Source: JAJXUB01 sp047974805 (GTDB taxonomy: Bacteria > Actinomycetota > Actinomycetes > Actinomycetales > Dermatophilaceae). From it: a DNA stretch of 33,617 bases. The position numbers and the translations under genes were made by a program. The notes under the pieces are model-generated. The model searched no databases. It was not told the DNA's origin and worked only from the letters and a program-made list of their open reading frames with translations. Of the stretch, positions 32,933 through 33,617 are shown piece by piece (the stretch's first letter is position 1; each line of letters opens with the position of its first letter). Location of the stretch: positions 1-33,617 of the forward strand of contig JBKECS010000014.1 in the NCBI GenBank assembly GCA_047974805.1, given 5' to 3'.

Positions 32933-32971
32933 TCCCACCTGAGGCGTAAAACCGGGGGCGGGAGGGGAAAG

Positions 32972-33617
32972 TCAGACCTGGACGCGGGCGTCGATCGCGG
33001 CGACCACCTTGGCGATGGCGTCCTCGACCGGCACCCCGTTCTTCTGGGAACCGTCCCGATAGCGGAACGACACAGACCCAGCCGCCGCATCGTCGCCCCC
33101 GGCGATGAGAATGAACGGCACCTTCGACTTGCTCGCATTGCGGATCTTCTTGGGGAACCGGTCGTCACTGCGATCCACCTCGACCCGTATGCCCCGCGAT
33201 GTCATCCGGTCCAAGACGTCCTGCAGATAGGGCTCGAACTCATGCGCCACGGGGACACCAAGCACCTGCACCGGCGAGAGCCAGGGTGGGAAGGCGCCGG
33301 CGTAGTGCTCGATGAGCACGCCCATGAAGCGCTCGATGGAGCCGAACTTGGCCGAGTGGATCATCACCGGCCGCTGCCGGGACCCGTCCGCCGCCTGGTA
33401 CTCCAGCCCGAACCTCTCTGGCTGGTTGAAGTCGTACTGAATGGTCGACATCTGCCAGGTCCGACCGATCGCGTCCTTGGCCTGCACCGACACCTTCGGG
33501 CCATAGAACGCCGCGCCACCAGGGTCGGGGACCAGCTCGAGGCCGGTCTCGCGGCACACAGAGTCCAGGATCGCGGTCGCCTCGGCCCATTCGGCGTCCG
33601 AGCCGATGAACTTGTCC
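32972..33617 (-). CDS. thrS: Threonine--tRNA ligase (C-terminal part, cut by the window end)
   Basis: The class II synthetase for tRNA-Thr; about 214 C-terminal residues are visible and the start lies beyond 33617. The sequence enters at DKFIGSDAEW and runs through GAAFYGPKVSVQAKDAIGR and STIQYDFNQPERF. RPVMIHSAKFGSIERF holds a zinc-ligand His and the start of motif 3, and IEHYAGAFPPWLSPVQV follows. A complete anticodon-binding domain ends the protein (EPYLQDVLDRMTSRGIRVEV, SKVPFILIAGGDDA). No regulatory leader can be judged because the 5' end is missing. Confidence 0.96.
   Translation of the reverse strand, partial: DKFIGSDAEWAEATAILDSVCRETGLELVPDPGGAAFYGPKVSVQAKDAIGRTWQMSTIQYDFNQPERFGLEYQAADGSRQRPVMIHSAKFGSIERFMGVLIEHYAGAFPPWLSPVQVLGVPVAHEFEPYLQDVLDRMTSRGIRVEVDRSDDRFPKKIRNASKSKVPFILIAGGDDAAAGSVSFRYRDGSQKNGVPVEDAIAKVVAAIDARVQV

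Noticed and set aside
32426..32938. Minus-strand open frame of 170 codons over the GNAT-like gene and the gap to thrS
   Set aside because: No family signal and a low-quality composition; the frame starting at 32726 gives the better protein.

Overview
The window comes from a high-GC actinobacterium, most likely of the Dermatophilaceae/Intrasporangiaceae group in the Micrococcales. This is inferred from the strong G/C preference at third codon positions, many GTG starts, the phosphatidylinositol-mannoside (PIM) genes, and a gene order that from memory matches other actinobacteria. Most genes are on the minus strand. They sit in tightly packed operons, with ten 4-nt ATGA or GTGA stop/start overlaps.

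Region by region: (1) 1-2936 is the only accessory-looking part. It holds the 3' end of a MalY/PatB-type aminotransferase, an intrinsic terminator, an IS481-type insertion sequence inserted in the 3' end of a minus-strand tRNA-Pro(GGG) gene, and a secreted trypsin-like protease. (2) 2992-11701, minus strand, is ald-xerD-parA-scpA-scpB-rluB-tyrA-cmk-der in transcription order. It combines chromosome dimer resolution, segregation and condensation with rRNA pseudouridylation, tyrosine synthesis, CMP kinase and ribosome assembly. (3) 11825-16792 holds a plus-strand membrane protein, the minus-strand pair MBL hydrolase-hisS, and a plus-strand pair of membrane-anchored cyclophilin and DUF349 protein. 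(4) 16825-27813, minus strand, is pdxS-pdxT-yebC-ruvC-ruvA-ruvB-yajC-secD-secF-apt-relA: PLP synthesis, a translation/regulatory factor, Holliday-junction processing under a probable LexA operator, Sec translocase accessory proteins, adenine salvage and the stringent response. (5) 27912-33617 is mostly minus strand: thrS (cut by the window end), a GNAT-like protein, a HIT hydrolase, pgsA, a PIM acyltransferase, pimA and a LemA-like membrane protein. A small plus-strand membrane protein lies between the GNAT and HIT genes.

From memory of the Mycobacterium tuberculosis map, block 2 resembles Rv1701-Rv1713 and blocks 3-5 resemble Rv2580c-Rv2614c, so two regions that are separate in that species lie together here.

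I see no prophage, CRISPR array, biosynthetic cluster or clearly new system. The most interesting signals are: (a) the IS insertion in tRNA-Pro, whose 15-bp target duplication rebuilds the tRNA end including CCA and separates the tRNA from its former downstream hairpin; (b) a strongly repeated DNA word, GGCATAC/GTATGCC, used in all reading frames even at the cost of the rare ATA isoleucine codon; (c) a well-formed LexA box before ruvCAB that also bears on the ruvC start; and (d) a protease with no apparent propeptide.
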